Origin: an archaeon
GTDB lineage: Archaea > Nanobdellota > Nanobdellia > Woesearchaeales > GW2011-AR9
Direction: 5' to 3'
Length of the DNA stretch: 64,000 nt
NCBI GenBank assembly: GCA_018696395.1
Contig: JABHQR010000006.1
Span: 1 to 64,000, forward strand
Each line of letters opens with the position of its first letter. The stretch's first letter is position 1. Shown piece after piece: positions 25,609 through 36,400 of the stretch. The notes under the pieces were generated by a model. It saw only the letters and a program-made list of their open reading frames with translations, was not told the DNA's origin and did not search any database. A program made the position numbers and the translations under genes.

Positions 25609-28600
25609 TTACTTACCTCTTTTACCACTGATTTTTTTTAGTTTATTGAATATATTATTAGCATCTTTTTTAGTTATAATATCTTGTAAACTTTTAGTTT
25701 TTGATTTTTTAGATATTTCATCTAATTTATTGAAAAGAGATTCTTCTCCTTTTTTCATATTACCCCTGATTTCTTCCCGGTTCTTTTGATAGGTATTAAC
25801 TATATTTTTAACTTTTTCATGAGAGTCGGCCCCCTCATTTTCAAACACGTTCTTGAAATGAGAAGATACATTTGAAGAAGAACCAGAAAAACCAGAAAAT
25901 AATTTTTTTCTTTCACTAGATTTAGATCTTTGTAAATGCATTTTACTTAATTCTTTCAGTTTATCACCTAACCCTTTTAATCCAGAAAACATTGTTTGGC
26001 CAGAAGAGTTATTTGATCTTGAACTAGATCTGGTTTGTCCTACTTGTTGATAATAAGAACCTCTTGGCATTTGATTCTGGCCCGCTGGTGAATTAGTTCT
26101 CCCAAAACGATTGCCCATACCATTACCTAAAATCTTTTTACCTTGAAGAGTATTTAGATAAAAATAAACTAAATAACCAATACCACCACCAGTAAGTAAA
26201 ATACCAAGTATTAATAATACTAAACCGATTAATTTCAACCCATTATTTTCTGGTTCAGTAATGGATGTATCTAGGTTAGTTGTTGTTGAAGTGTTAGAAC
26301 TTTCTGCCATATCATTATCAGTATCGCCTCGTTCATCTGCAACACAAGGATCATAACCATTTTTATATTCTTCATAATTAGTGTAACCATCCCCGTCATT
26401 ATCATCATAACCATCAATAATACCATCATTATCTGTATCTTCACTTAAATAATTAAATTCACAAGATGTTTGATCAAATAATTTTTCCCAATAATCAGGT
26501 AAACCATCTTCATCTTTATCATTACCTTCTTCTTCATCAGGTACTTGACCATATGCACAACCATCACTATCAACAACTTTACCATCTGAAGTGTCTGAAC
26601 AGGTATCACAAGTATCGCCAACTTCATCAGAATCGTCATCACTAAAAGTCACTTTTTTCAAACCAGTTTTGTTATTACCATTAACATCTTCAACATAATA
26701 ACAGATCCAACCAGATTCACTAAAAGTTAATTGATTACCATAATAATCACCATCTGCACTACAAGTAGAAGATGAACTAGAGATACCGTACTTAAATTCT
26801 GAACAACCATTTTCATCTTCACAGATTAATTCCGCATAAGTCGCAGTACAAGTTTCATTAGTTTCTAATGTAATGCTAGGGGCTTCTTCATCTTCTGCAC
26901 AAGAGCTATAATTTGATCCTACCGCAATAAAACCATCACTGAGAGTATATTCACCCCAATTCCCTGCTGCATCTACTGCTAAAACTTGAACATAATAAGT
27001 TTCATTTTCAGTAAAAGTTGCAGAGATAGTTGTTTCATTATTTGCAGGTAAAGTCCCATTACTTAACAAGATAGTATCAGAACTATTTGAAGTTGTAGAT
27101 GAACTACTACTTGAAAAAGAACTGCTAGAACTTGAACTACTTGAAGATTCAGGCTCACCTTGATACAATTCATAATAATAACTGGAAATGTTTGATTCAT
27201 CTGTATAAACTAATAATTTTACTTCACTCAAACCACAAGTGTAAATCCCATCATCGATGCTAGAAACTGTTGGAGCAGTTAAATCAATATTAAAATCAAT
27301 TTCTCCATCACGATTATTTTCTCCCACAAGGCAAGTTATCAAATAATGATATTCTCCTTCATCTAAAGTACCCATACCCTGGATATGTGAAGTTCCACCA
27401 GTAGTTTCAAAATCAGTACTGTCATAATAACAGTACGCATTTTTGTTAGTTTCAACACCTAAACTTACGTTAGTATAAGATATGTAACCCCCTGGACTGA
27501 CACTTACAATATAACCTGAAGCAGAATAATCTACAGAAAAAGTAATTTCACTAACTTCACTCAAATCACCAGCACCATTCATACATTGAACGTTAAGAGT
27601 ATAATCTTTTTGTGCACCATCAAAACTAAATGAAAAAGTAGTTTCATGATCAGTATAAAAAATATTATCAGTACTAGAACTATCATCTTCATAACCTGGG
27701 AAAGAATATTCCATAGTATCAAATTCTACACTACCAGCACCATCAGAATTGTCACTATATTTACATGCAGTTTTATCATCGGTACTTACATACAAGTTAG
27801 TGTTTATACCTTCCATAACATCACTTGGGTCTGCATAAGCTGAACTGATACTAGGTGCAATAGGGTCATATTCTAAATAAATTTTTTGTGAAGGACTAAT
27901 ATCACCTAATTGGTCTTCACATTTAACATAAATTGTTTTTGAACTTCCATCAGTATCAAAATCACTAAGTACATCCGCAGGGAAATTTTCTATTATATAA
28001 TAATCATCAGTTGTAGAATCATCAAAAGTTCTTAAACTTGGAACTGAATCATAATCAAATTCTGAATTGAAATCAAATTTACATTGTTCAGTTTCTAATT
28101 TACTCATAATTTCCCAATCAAAAGTAGCAGTGTTACTTACACCCCATAATTCATCTTCATAATAAAAACCATCTGGATTAACTTGTTTAATTCCAAATCC
28201 TTCAATAATAATATCCCCACATTCAGGATAAGCGTATGAACCAGATTCATCAGTAGAATAATAACAAATTTGAATAGTTTCAGCAGTTGTAACAGTTTCA
28301 GAATATTCAGTATAATTTGTTGAAGTTGAATATTCACAACCTTCACCTAAACAATAATAGGTATATTGACATTCAAACCCATCAGAATCGCATTCAAAGT
28401 CAATTGAAACTTCTTCCACAAAGTAAGTTTCCCAACCATAACTAGTAGGTTCTTCTGTTCTTTCACCTTCAGTTAAAATTATTTGTGTATTGGGTGCAGT
28501 AAAATCTACATTGAAATAAAAGTAATCTTCAAGATAGTCATCAGTCAAAGATTCAACACATACAACTTTCACAGTTCCGGCATATTCACCTTCATAAAAA

Positions 28601-31600
28601 CCACTAATTGATTCAGTTTTATGTTCTTTATTATCTTCATCTTGATTAATAAAATCAGTCACATAATCATAACTTAAAGTTCCTTCATCATATAAGTATA
28701 ATTCACAACTTGCAGATACTGCAGTTTCTATTTGAAATTCAATACTAGTTTCGTCTACAGGTTGTTCATAAGCAGGATATAATAAAGTTATATCTTGTTC
28801 TTGATCAAATACTAAAGTTTCTGTTTCAGTGTTAACATTGGCATGGTCATCCATACAGTTAATAGTAATATCATAAATAACGCCAGTAAGACCAGTATAT
28901 TCTTTTTCTTTATCTTCTTCTCTCCCCAGGCTTGAAGTGGAATTACTTCCTTCAGGTAAAATTGGACTTAAAGTAAAATCACAATCCATCATTTCATTCA
29001 TATCGCTCAAGTAAACTGTTAAATCAGTACTATCTGCTTCAATAGTGTATTCAGTTTCAATTTGAAATTCTGGCAATTTATTGTCAATAAAAACATAAGT
29101 TTCTTTAACAGATTCTTGATTATAATATTTATCTTTAGAATAAAATCTAAGTAAGTAAGTTTCACCAGAGACAATAGTTGAAGACAAGTATGAACTGTTA
29201 ATTAAATCAACTTCAACTGATTCTTCATTAACTACACCATCATAAGATACTGATTCAAAATTGTTACATGAACTAGAATCTGAACTTGACAAACAATAAT
29301 ATAATTCACCTAATGAACTGGATTGATCAATACTATTAAAGGTTACATTTGGATAAGTTACAGAGATTATTGAAAAACTTTCACTTTCAACATTTGTTTC
29401 AGGCGCGTCATTATCAACTTCACAAGAACTGTATTCACCTGCACTAAAAACAGAACAATCTTCAACACCATCAGCATCACCATCTTTAATACAATATCCT
29501 GTTGACAAATTACTATCTGCAGCAACCCAAGAACATCTTCCCCAAGAACATCTATCTTCAGACAACATAATTTCACCATAACTATTTTCAATGTTTTGTT
29601 CGGAGATACATTCTAATTCAGAATTATATTCATAACAATTTGCATCGTCACTCGAAATTTCACCACATTCATTACATACAGTTAAGTCATCTTCAGAGAA
29701 ACATCTTCCTAAATTTGTACAGATGTAAGGAGTACAATAACTATTTTCAAACAGATTAGCATCAGGACCACATGAATAACATTGATCATCTTCTTCATAT
29801 TCATCTTCAATACAATAACCTTGACCAGTTTCAAAAGTTGTTTCATAAAGTACAGAATAATCTAACATCTCTTCATCGGATGAACTAGACCCAGAAGCAC
29901 TTACGCCTTCAGCAGTAGCATCAATCCAATTACAACCGATACCTAAACAATTATTAGATGTACAAGCATCTTCACTAACATAATCAAAACAATTATCAAA
30001 CTCATCGCAAGAATAACATTTATCTGATACTGTTTCAGTAAAGTCATAATAACAATAATTTTCATAACCGCTTGTTGATGAGTATTCACCATAACAGGTG
30101 TCACGATCATAATAAAGTCCGAAAGGATCTGCCCCTTGTTGTAAAACATTACAATTACCAGCATTTTTACATACTGCATAACCTGAACTTGCTTCAGTAC
30201 AATACCAATCACTATCAGAATCATCTAAACTACTACAATCTGAACTAGTAACTAAATTATTTTCATTATCACAAGTATAAATATATTTTTTCTCGTTACT
30301 TTCAGTACTAGAATCATCACTCATACAAAAATATTGGCCACTTTCAAACCCTTCACAATAATCACTACCTAAAGTAATAGTTGCAGAAGCACCTTCACTA
30401 GATAATCTTGATTGTGGATCACCAGTACTATTGTCCACTGGACCATCAATGTAAACTGCCCAGATTTCGTAAGTATAAGTGTTACCCCATTCAACATCTT
30501 CATCAGAATAAGATATTGCAATTGGAGATAAAGTTAAAATTAAAACATCGTCCCTATAAAGATAATACCCACTAACTTCTGAACAAGGTTTATCCCATTC
30601 TAAATCAACTATCAATTCTCCGCTGACAATATTTGCAATGAGTTCTTCAACAGGTTTTTGATCATTTTCTTGACCGTAACTACATTCACCGATATATTTG
30701 GTCATCAATAAATCAATATCTTCAGTTCCGCCATCACTGATTGTAATTTCATAATCTTCAGAACCATAATCTTGATATGTTGCGCTAACATTATAAGTAC
30801 CAGATCCTAAGTTAATTTCAAAGTCACCATCAGGATAATCTGAACTTCCTTTGTAAACACCATCAACATAAATTTTTGCACCATAAACTAAATCATCAGC
30901 TAAACTGTCACCATTTTCGTCTACCCAAGTATTACCAGTAATTCCTTGAAAATCAATTTCACTTAAAGTTAAGTCTTGTTCATTGTCTCCTTCAGCTAAA
31001 ATAAGTTCAATTTCAGTTGTAGAGTAAGAATATTTACTTAAAGTAATACTGTAATCGCCAGTATAGATGTTAGTAACATTATAAAAACCATCACTTCCAG
31101 AAGTCACACAAGATATTGAAGTTCCATCATAGCAAATAGTTACAGAACTTACTGTGTTACCTTCAGAATCATAGATGTAACCAAACAAGTTAGAATATTC
31201 ATCTGCAATGGATAAAGTAATGTTAAATTCTTCTACTTCACTTGATGATAAAGATACCGAACTAGAATCAGAATAATATCCTTCTGCAGAAGTTTTTACA
31301 ACATAAGATCCTGGGTTAACATTTGAAAAGGAATAATAACCATCTGAACTAGTAGTATAAGAATTTGAACTAGTTAATTCAATATCAGCACCACTTATTG
31401 GACTTCCAGTTTCGTTAAGTACATAACCAGAAACACTAGCATAACTTAATTCCACACCACATATATCTGTTTGACAGGAATCAGGATCAATATTATCAGT
31501 GATATAATATAAATCTTCTAAGTCATAACCTCTTTGTTCAGCATTTTCCAAACATTCATATTTTGTACTAACATAATTACAAAAATCAGCTACTTGACAA

Positions 31601-32034
31601 CAACCTTCATTACACCATAGACCATATTCATCATCAGATACAGCTTCACCGCCAAGATCTTCACAAACAGTTAAAGCGTGGTAATCACAATCAACAGAAC
31701 AAACAACTTCTTCACAAACTTCATCAAATTCACTTGATGAACATAATTTCCCAGAATAAAAATAATCATCAAAATTGTCACAATTATCATAAGATTCACA
31801 ATCTGATTGAGCTTCACTTTTCAAGGTATTATCTTGACATACTAAATCTTCACTTCCGCTAGGAAAGATATAACATCCTTCCGTATCAGCATAAGAAAAA
31901 TTGTTAGGTGCAATCAAGGCGATTAAGATTAAAATAAGTAAAATAAAGGAGAGTTTAGTAAAGTTATTTAATTTAGGAGGATTACTGATAGGTTTAACAT
32001 CTACATCTGATAATCCTCTTTTTCTTAATTTCAT
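25609..32034 (-). CDS. Giant Cys-rich multidomain surface protein, 2141 residues
   Basis: After an N-terminal helix (about 29-50) comes a Cys-rich module (about 54-195) that is shared with the 396-residue neighbour. Next are three carboxypeptidase-regulatory/CnaB-like beta domains (about 198-450; e.g. VSGYVLNETGSPISGADI) and an FN3-like domain (about 465-560). Long Cys-rich and Ig-like repeats follow, then a polyserine linker (about 1628-1650) and an Asp-rich thrombospondin type 3/EF-hand-like stretch (DTDNDGIIDGYDDNDGDGY, about 1860). A transmembrane helix (about 1932-1960) precedes a 178-residue basic, Ser-rich cytosolic tail. It is probably an adhesin or a scaffold for the pilin-like proteins. 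The N terminus has KRGLSDV but no adjacent helix. Confidence 0.8.
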   Translation of the reverse strand: MKLRKRGLSDVDVKPISNPPKLNNFTKLSFILLILILIALIAPNNFSYADTEGCYIFPSGSEDLVCQDNTLKSEAQSDCESYDNCDNFDDYFYSGKLCSSSEFDEVCEEVVCSVDCDYHALTVCEDLGGEAVSDDEYGLWCNEGCCQVADFCNYVSTKYECLENAEQRGYDLEDLYYITDNIDPDSCQTDICGVELSYASVSGYVLNETGSPISGADIELTSSNSYTTSSDGYYSFSNVNPGSYVVKTSAEGYYSDSSSVSLSSSEVEEFNITLSIADEYSNLFGYIYDSEGNTVSSVTICYDGTSISCVTSGSDGFYNVTNIYTGDYSITLSKYSYSTTEIELILAEGDNEQDLTLSEIDFQGITGNTWVDENGDSLADDLVYGAKIYVDGVYKGSSDYPDGDFEINLGSGTYNVSATYQDYGSEDYEITISDGGTEDIDLLMTKYIGECSYGQENDQKPVEELIANIVSGELIVDLEWDKPCSEVSGYYLYRDDVLILTLSPIAISYSDEDVEWGNTYTYEIWAVYIDGPVDNSTGDPQSRLSSEGASATITLGSDYCEGFESGQYFCMSDDSSTESNEKKYIYTCDNENNLVTSSDCSSLDDSDSDWYCTEASSGYAVCKNAGNCNVLQQGADPFGLYYDRDTCYGEYSSTSGYENYCYYDFTETVSDKCYSCDEFDNCFDYVSEDACTSNNCLGIGCNWIDATAEGVSASGSSSSDEEMLDYSVLYETTFETGQGYCIEDEYEEDDQCYSCGPDANLFENSYCTPYICTNLGRCFSEDDLTVCNECGEISSDDANCYEYNSELECISEQNIENSYGEIMLSEDRCSWGRCSWVAADSNLSTGYCIKDGDADGVEDCSVFSAGEYSSCEVDNDAPETNVESESFSIISVTYPNVTFNSIDQSSSLGELYYCLSSSDSSSCNNFESVSYDGVVNEESVEVDLINSSYLSSTIVSGETYLLRFYSKDKYYNQESVKETYVFIDNKLPEFQIETEYTIEADSTDLTVYLSDMNEMMDCDFTLSPILPEGSNSTSSLGREEDKEKEYTGLTGVIYDITINCMDDHANVNTETETLVFDQEQDITLLYPAYEQPVDETSIEFQIETAVSASCELYLYDEGTLSYDYVTDFINQDEDNKEHKTESISGFYEGEYAGTVKVVCVESLTDDYLEDYFYFNVDFTAPNTQIILTEGERTEEPTSYGWETYFVEEVSIDFECDSDGFECQYTYYCLGEGCEYSTSTNYTEYSETVTTAETIQICYYSTDESGSYAYPECGDIIIEGFGIKQVNPDGFYYEDELWGVSNTATFDWEIMSKLETEQCKFDFNSEFDYDSVPSLRTFDDSTTDDYYIIENFPADVLSDFDTDGSSKTIYVKCEDQLGDISPSQKIYLEYDPIAPSISSAYADPSDVMEGINTNLYVSTDDKTACKYSDNSDGAGSVEFDTMEYSFPGYEDDSSSTDNIFYTDHETTFSFSFDGAQKDYTLNVQCMNGAGDLSEVSEITFSVDYSASGYIVSVSPGGYISYTNVSLGVETNKNAYCYYDSTDFETTGGTSHIQGMGTLDEGEYHYLITCLVGENNRDGEIDFNIDLTAPTVSSIDDGIYTCGLSEVKLLVYTDESNISSYYYELYQGEPESSSSSSSSSSFSSSSSSTTSNSSDTILLSNGTLPANNETTISATFTENETYYVQVLAVDAAGNWGEYTLSDGFIAVGSNYSSCAEDEEAPSITLETNETCTATYAELICEDENGCSEFKYGISSSSSTCSADGDYYGNQLTFSESGWICYYVEDVNGNNKTGLKKVTFSDDDSDEVGDTCDTCSDTSDGKVVDSDGCAYGQVPDEEEGNDKDEDGLPDYWEKLFDQTSCEFNYLSEDTDNDGIIDGYDDNDGDGYTNYEEYKNGYDPCVADERGDTDNDMAESSNTSTTTNLDTSITEPENNGLKLIGLVLLILGILLTGGGIGYLVYFYLNTLQGKKILGNGMGNRFGRTNSPAGQNQMPRGSYYQQVGQTRSSSRSNNSSGQTMFSGLKGLGDKLKELSKMHLQRSKSSERKKLFSGFSGSSSNVSSHFKNVFENEGADSHEKVKNIVNTYQKNREEIRGNMKKGEESLFNKLDEISKKSKTKSLQDIITKKDANNIFNKLKKISGKRGK

Positions 32035-32064
32035 GCTGTTACTGTAATAGAAGAAAGCTTATGC

Positions 32065-32074
32065 ATTTATAAAT
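32065..32074 (-). promoter_or_regulatory. TATA box of the 2141-residue protein gene
   Basis: ATTTATAAAT is centred 36 nt upstream of the ATG, which predicts a very short leader of about 10 nt. The sequence is nearly palindromic, so the direction is inferred from the gene. Confidence 0.5.
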
Positions 32075-32154
32075 GTTATTTTTTAATATATAATTAATAA
32101 AGTTATTTTAAATAAATAATGGTATTAAATATATTAATGATAAAGAATAATTAT

Positions 32155-33345
32155 TTATTTTTCAACCATATTTTTTAACTTTTCTAAATAAGATTTTTCT
32201 TTTTTAAGTTTAGATTTATCTTTTAGTTCTTTATCAAGAACATTATTTAAATGAGAATGTTTAGATTGTTTATGTTTCAAATGTTGTTTTTTACTTTTTC
32301 TGTGGTGTTTAGTCACTAAATGTTTCAATTTATCAAGGTAATTATTTTTTATTAAAATTTTATTTCCTGGAAAATTTTCTTCCAAAAAAGCTTCTTTTTT
32401 TCGTATGGAATGTTTGGCATGAACATTTTTAATTTTTTTAAAAAGATGTTTTGGATGAGCATATTTTAAAGTGTTTGGAAGATACAGTTTAGTTAAAGAT
32501 TTTGAGTTAAAATTATCTTTAGATAAAGGTATTTCTGGAGTGTACTCTCGATTAAAGATATGTTTAGAATAATGTTTCCAATGATTTTTTAATAATAGCA
32601 TAAATAAGCACACCATTAAAAAAGCTAACAATACAATAAGTAACCCAAACCTAAATAATAATTTTTTATTTTCTGGAGATAAAAAATTTGTTAAAAAAGT
32701 TGAAGAGTTATTATTTGAAATGTTTAATTCATTTGTTTTTTCCGCCCCAGAAGATATGTCTAAATTATCATAAATATTTTCAACATTAGATTTTTCTAGA
32801 TCAAAATCTTCCCTTCCTAAGGTAAAAATTTCTGTATCAAAACTATCTGCACAACTGGAACTACAAGCAGATTCTGAAAATCCGAGATCCCAATTTAACA
32901 TACTAGTTTCATACGATTCTGCAAGTAACATACATTCAAATTTAGTTTCAAGATATTGACAAACATTACCTTCATTAGAATTTAATCTACAACAACCAGA
33001 ACCACACCAATTATAAGTATCTTCTTCAGGGATTTCACCATAAGGGCATTGGCCATAAAATTCGATATCACAATTACTTTGACAATAAATAGCATTACAT
33101 TGTTCAAAATTGTCACAACCCACACCAAAAAAAAAATCTGAATCTAACTCACAACCTCCTAACACATCACATTCATCTTCTACTTGTTGCAAAGTTATTT
33201 CTTGACAATAATCATCACTTTCTAAATTTAAAAAACAACCAGTAGACGCTAATAAAATTGTTGACAATGATAGTAAGAAGATAAATGATATTAATAAAAG
33301 TACAATTAGTTTTAAGATATTATTTTCTGGATTAAAATTTAACAT
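32155..33345 (-). CDS. Membrane protein with Cys-rich ectodomain and His/Lys-rich cytosolic tail, 396 residues
   Basis: An N-terminal helix (about 10-33) is followed by a Cys-rich ectodomain (about 37-170). Its Cys pattern (CQSNCD ... WCGSGCCRLN ... CQYLETKFECMLLAE) parallels the first module of the 2141-residue protein (CSVDCD ... WCNEGCCQVA ... CNYVSTKYECLENAE). A second helix lies at about 229-252. The remaining 144 residues form a basic tail with many His and Lys (KHHRKSKKQHLKHKQSKHSH), predicted to be inside the cell. Function unknown; perhaps a signalling or anchoring partner. Confidence 0.75.
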   Translation of the reverse strand: MLNFNPENNILKLIVLLLISFIFLLSLSTILLASTGCFLNLESDDYCQEITLQQVEDECDVLGGCELDSDFFFGVGCDNFEQCNAIYCQSNCDIEFYGQCPYGEIPEEDTYNWCGSGCCRLNSNEGNVCQYLETKFECMLLAESYETSMLNWDLGFSESACSSSCADSFDTEIFTLGREDFDLEKSNVENIYDNLDISSGAEKTNELNISNNNSSTFLTNFLSPENKKLLFRFGLLIVLLAFLMVCLFMLLLKNHWKHYSKHIFNREYTPEIPLSKDNFNSKSLTKLYLPNTLKYAHPKHLFKKIKNVHAKHSIRKKEAFLEENFPGNKILIKNNYLDKLKHLVTKHHRKSKKQHLKHKQSKHSHLNNVLDKELKDKSKLKKEKSYLEKLKNMVEK

Positions 33346-33370
33346 TGAGATGATAGGATTATTTCAAGAC

Positions 33371-33379
33371 TTATAAAGT
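33371..33379 (-). promoter_or_regulatory. TATA box of the 396-residue protein gene
   Basis: On the minus strand ACTTTATAAG is centred about 30 nt before ATG 33345, giving a nearly leaderless transcript. With its own promoter, this gene need not depend on the lipoprotein gene upstream. Confidence 0.5.
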
Positions 33380-33445
33380 TTGTTTGTCATTTAGTTTGTA
33401 AATAAAATCACAGGTGCAATTTAAAAGATTAAATTAAACAATTGT

Positions 33446-36400
33446 TTATTCTTGAGCGTACCTTAACCTACCAACTAAATTTGGCCACCAGAAATCAGTG
33501 TTAGTTGCAGTAATTACTTCATACACTCCCTCATCGTTTAAACTACAGTTAACTAAATAGTTTGGTTCTGCAGGCCATTGTTCAACGATAACATATTCTT
33601 CATTAATATTATTAACATAATCACATACTGGAACATTAAATCCATCGTATTCTGCAATTAAAGTAGTAGCATTAACATTCTTTTCTTCAATTGCTCTAAC
33701 AACATAATTTCCATTGTCCATGCTCATCATGTAAAGTTTGTTAAAGTTAGTAGCTTCGTCTAAGAAATCTTCATTATCTTGTAAAGTTGAACTACTGAAC
33801 AAACTACCGAACCAGTCAAAGATTTCATCAACTAAATTTGATTCAATACTAATCCCATCTTTAGCATAAATTAAAGAATTAATTTCTGGTGCATACCACA
33901 ACTCTTCACTACATTCTTGGAAATCACTACTATTATCACCACTTGCACAAAATTCTTCTTTGTCTGAACTAGAAATACCTAGTGGTATTAAGAAAGAATT
34001 GTCTGCCGAAGTGTTCCTATTCATACTAGTTGCAAATGCAGTTGCGAAATCATTACCAGATTCATATTTTAAAACACAGACATTGTTAATGCAAGTATTT
34101 TCTTCAGTATCAACTAATCTTCGACCAGTTTCACTATTTTCTAAAGCAGAGAAACAAATAGAAGTAGTATCTGAACTACTGGATGAAGTAGTAGTATTAG
34201 TTACAGAATCACCTAAACTAGATTCAGTTTCAACTTCACCCGAACTTTCACCCATAATATAATTTATATAATTGTAACCAGAAACAGCATAATCTAAATA
34301 ATTTGTTTCTAAATCAGTACAGTACATCACATAATCTTGACTATCTGCATAATTCAATAATTTAGTTGCTAAATATTTTGTTCTACTACTCCACTCACCA
34401 TCTTCACAGTAATGATCTAAAATGTATTCACTGGAATTAACACAAGTAGGATAATTTCCATCATAAAAATCGTTAGGCGTAGCACCAGAATCTGCACCTT
34501 CAGACAAACTGCTGGTTACAAAACATTGATTATCATTGCTACAAAAACCATATTCATCAAAGTTCCAATCATATTTTGGATCCATATGTGTCCATTGACC
34601 ATCAATACAACGATAATCAACTTCCCCAGACTGTTCAGTCATGTAAGTGTAAGGTGCCATGTTATTCACACACACATACCCGTTCCAACACATATCTTCA
34701 GGACAACACGCTGCACCTTTCCTTAATTGAAATTCATTATCATAATTATAATCTTGTGCACCCATATCATCAACTAACTGAATCATAGGTCCATGAAATG
34801 AACATTCGCCAGGAACTTCAATAACAGCATAAGTATAACTTCCTGAATTGAAACTTAACGAAGAACTGGTTGTATAAACTGTTTCAGCATCGTTAGTATC
34901 ATAAAGGTAAAAATTAACTGAACATGACGAATTTTGACTAAACTGATAATCCATTTCTGAGTATAATGCAATTTTTTCTGACCACAAAATATTTCCTGAT
35001 TCTATTGTAAAAATATTATCATTAACATGATAATCTTCATCTTCAGATAATTGATTATTGGAATCTCTCAATTTCCAAGCAACGACATCGTCACCATTTT
35101 GATTACTAAAATCTGAATTTGAAACAAAATTTCTTCCAGGCACAACTGAAGTAGAATAATTTCTATCAGTAGCAGCACAATCATCTGCAGAATTGCACGA
35201 TGCTAATTCAAATTCCATATCTTCTTCATATTCAGCAATTTCTTCATAACCAGTTTCATTAATCCCATTATTACTCCAAGTACTTACCAAATAATTATTA
35301 TCTTGATATGCACAATAATAAGAACCTTGAATGTCACAATAACTTAAATCTTCACCTTCATAATCTGTGAAAATGTTAGTATTTGTAATGTAATCTGCTG
35401 CATTACATCCCCAGAAACTTTGGTTATAATGTAATACTTGTTGAGACAATTTTTTTACAACTAAGTTAGCATCTTCTGTGTACTCTTGAGCTATTGAAGT
35501 AATCAATATCTCATCTTCATCATTATCACCAAACCGATAATATAATTCGTACAAGCCGGGATGTAAGTTAGTTACTTTGTAAGGTGGATTACCTGGCAAA
35601 GCATAAACACATTCATCTTGTAAGCAAGGATAATTGAAAGTGGAGTCAGTAGTTGTTTCGTAAGCAGTGCTTTCGAGGATGTTAGTTTCCGCGATAAGTT
35701 GGATTGTAAATTTTTGAAGTAATTCTGAATCATCAATAGTAATAGTAACATCATCACCAAGATAATTTTGTTCCTTTGCATCAAATAGATATAAACTTAC
35801 AGTTTCATTTTCAGTCCAGTTGAGAACTATTTCAATGTCTGAATAACTAGAAGCACTATTCCAAGTATAAATGTCATCAAGCAAACCATAATAAGTTGCA
35901 ATAACTTTAGGAGATTCATTATAATTGATATTAACTGGTCCTGAAGTAATAGGAACAGAATATATACCACCAATACCCAAACTAGAGGTTAAACTAGGGT
36001 TATTGACTTGAGAAATACTTGTTAAATCATAAGAGTTATAATTATAATCTGTAAGATCCAGCCATGAGAATACAAGAGCAACACCATACTCAAACTCTTG
36101 ATCAGGATAATCCATAGTAAAATCTTGTACTTCGTATTCAACTTTGTACTCAACATTCATTACAGTTTGATCATTCTCAATAACTTTTGAATTCCAACAA
36201 CCTAACCCAGAATCATCAGCAGACTTACCAGCATAATATTCATTTTCATCATCACCACAACAAGATGCAGTTTCATCATCAATCTCTAATTCACCATAAG
36301 AACCTAACCAAGCATTAGCCCCAAAATGATTTTGACAAATTTTTTCACCAATCACAGGATTATGTTCATCAGATTGATCAAAATCTTCAATCCAAGAATT

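Noticed and set aside
27080-27160. Second serine-codon tract
   Set aside because: It is an in-frame polyserine linker of the 2141-residue protein, not a CRISPR or satellite repeat.
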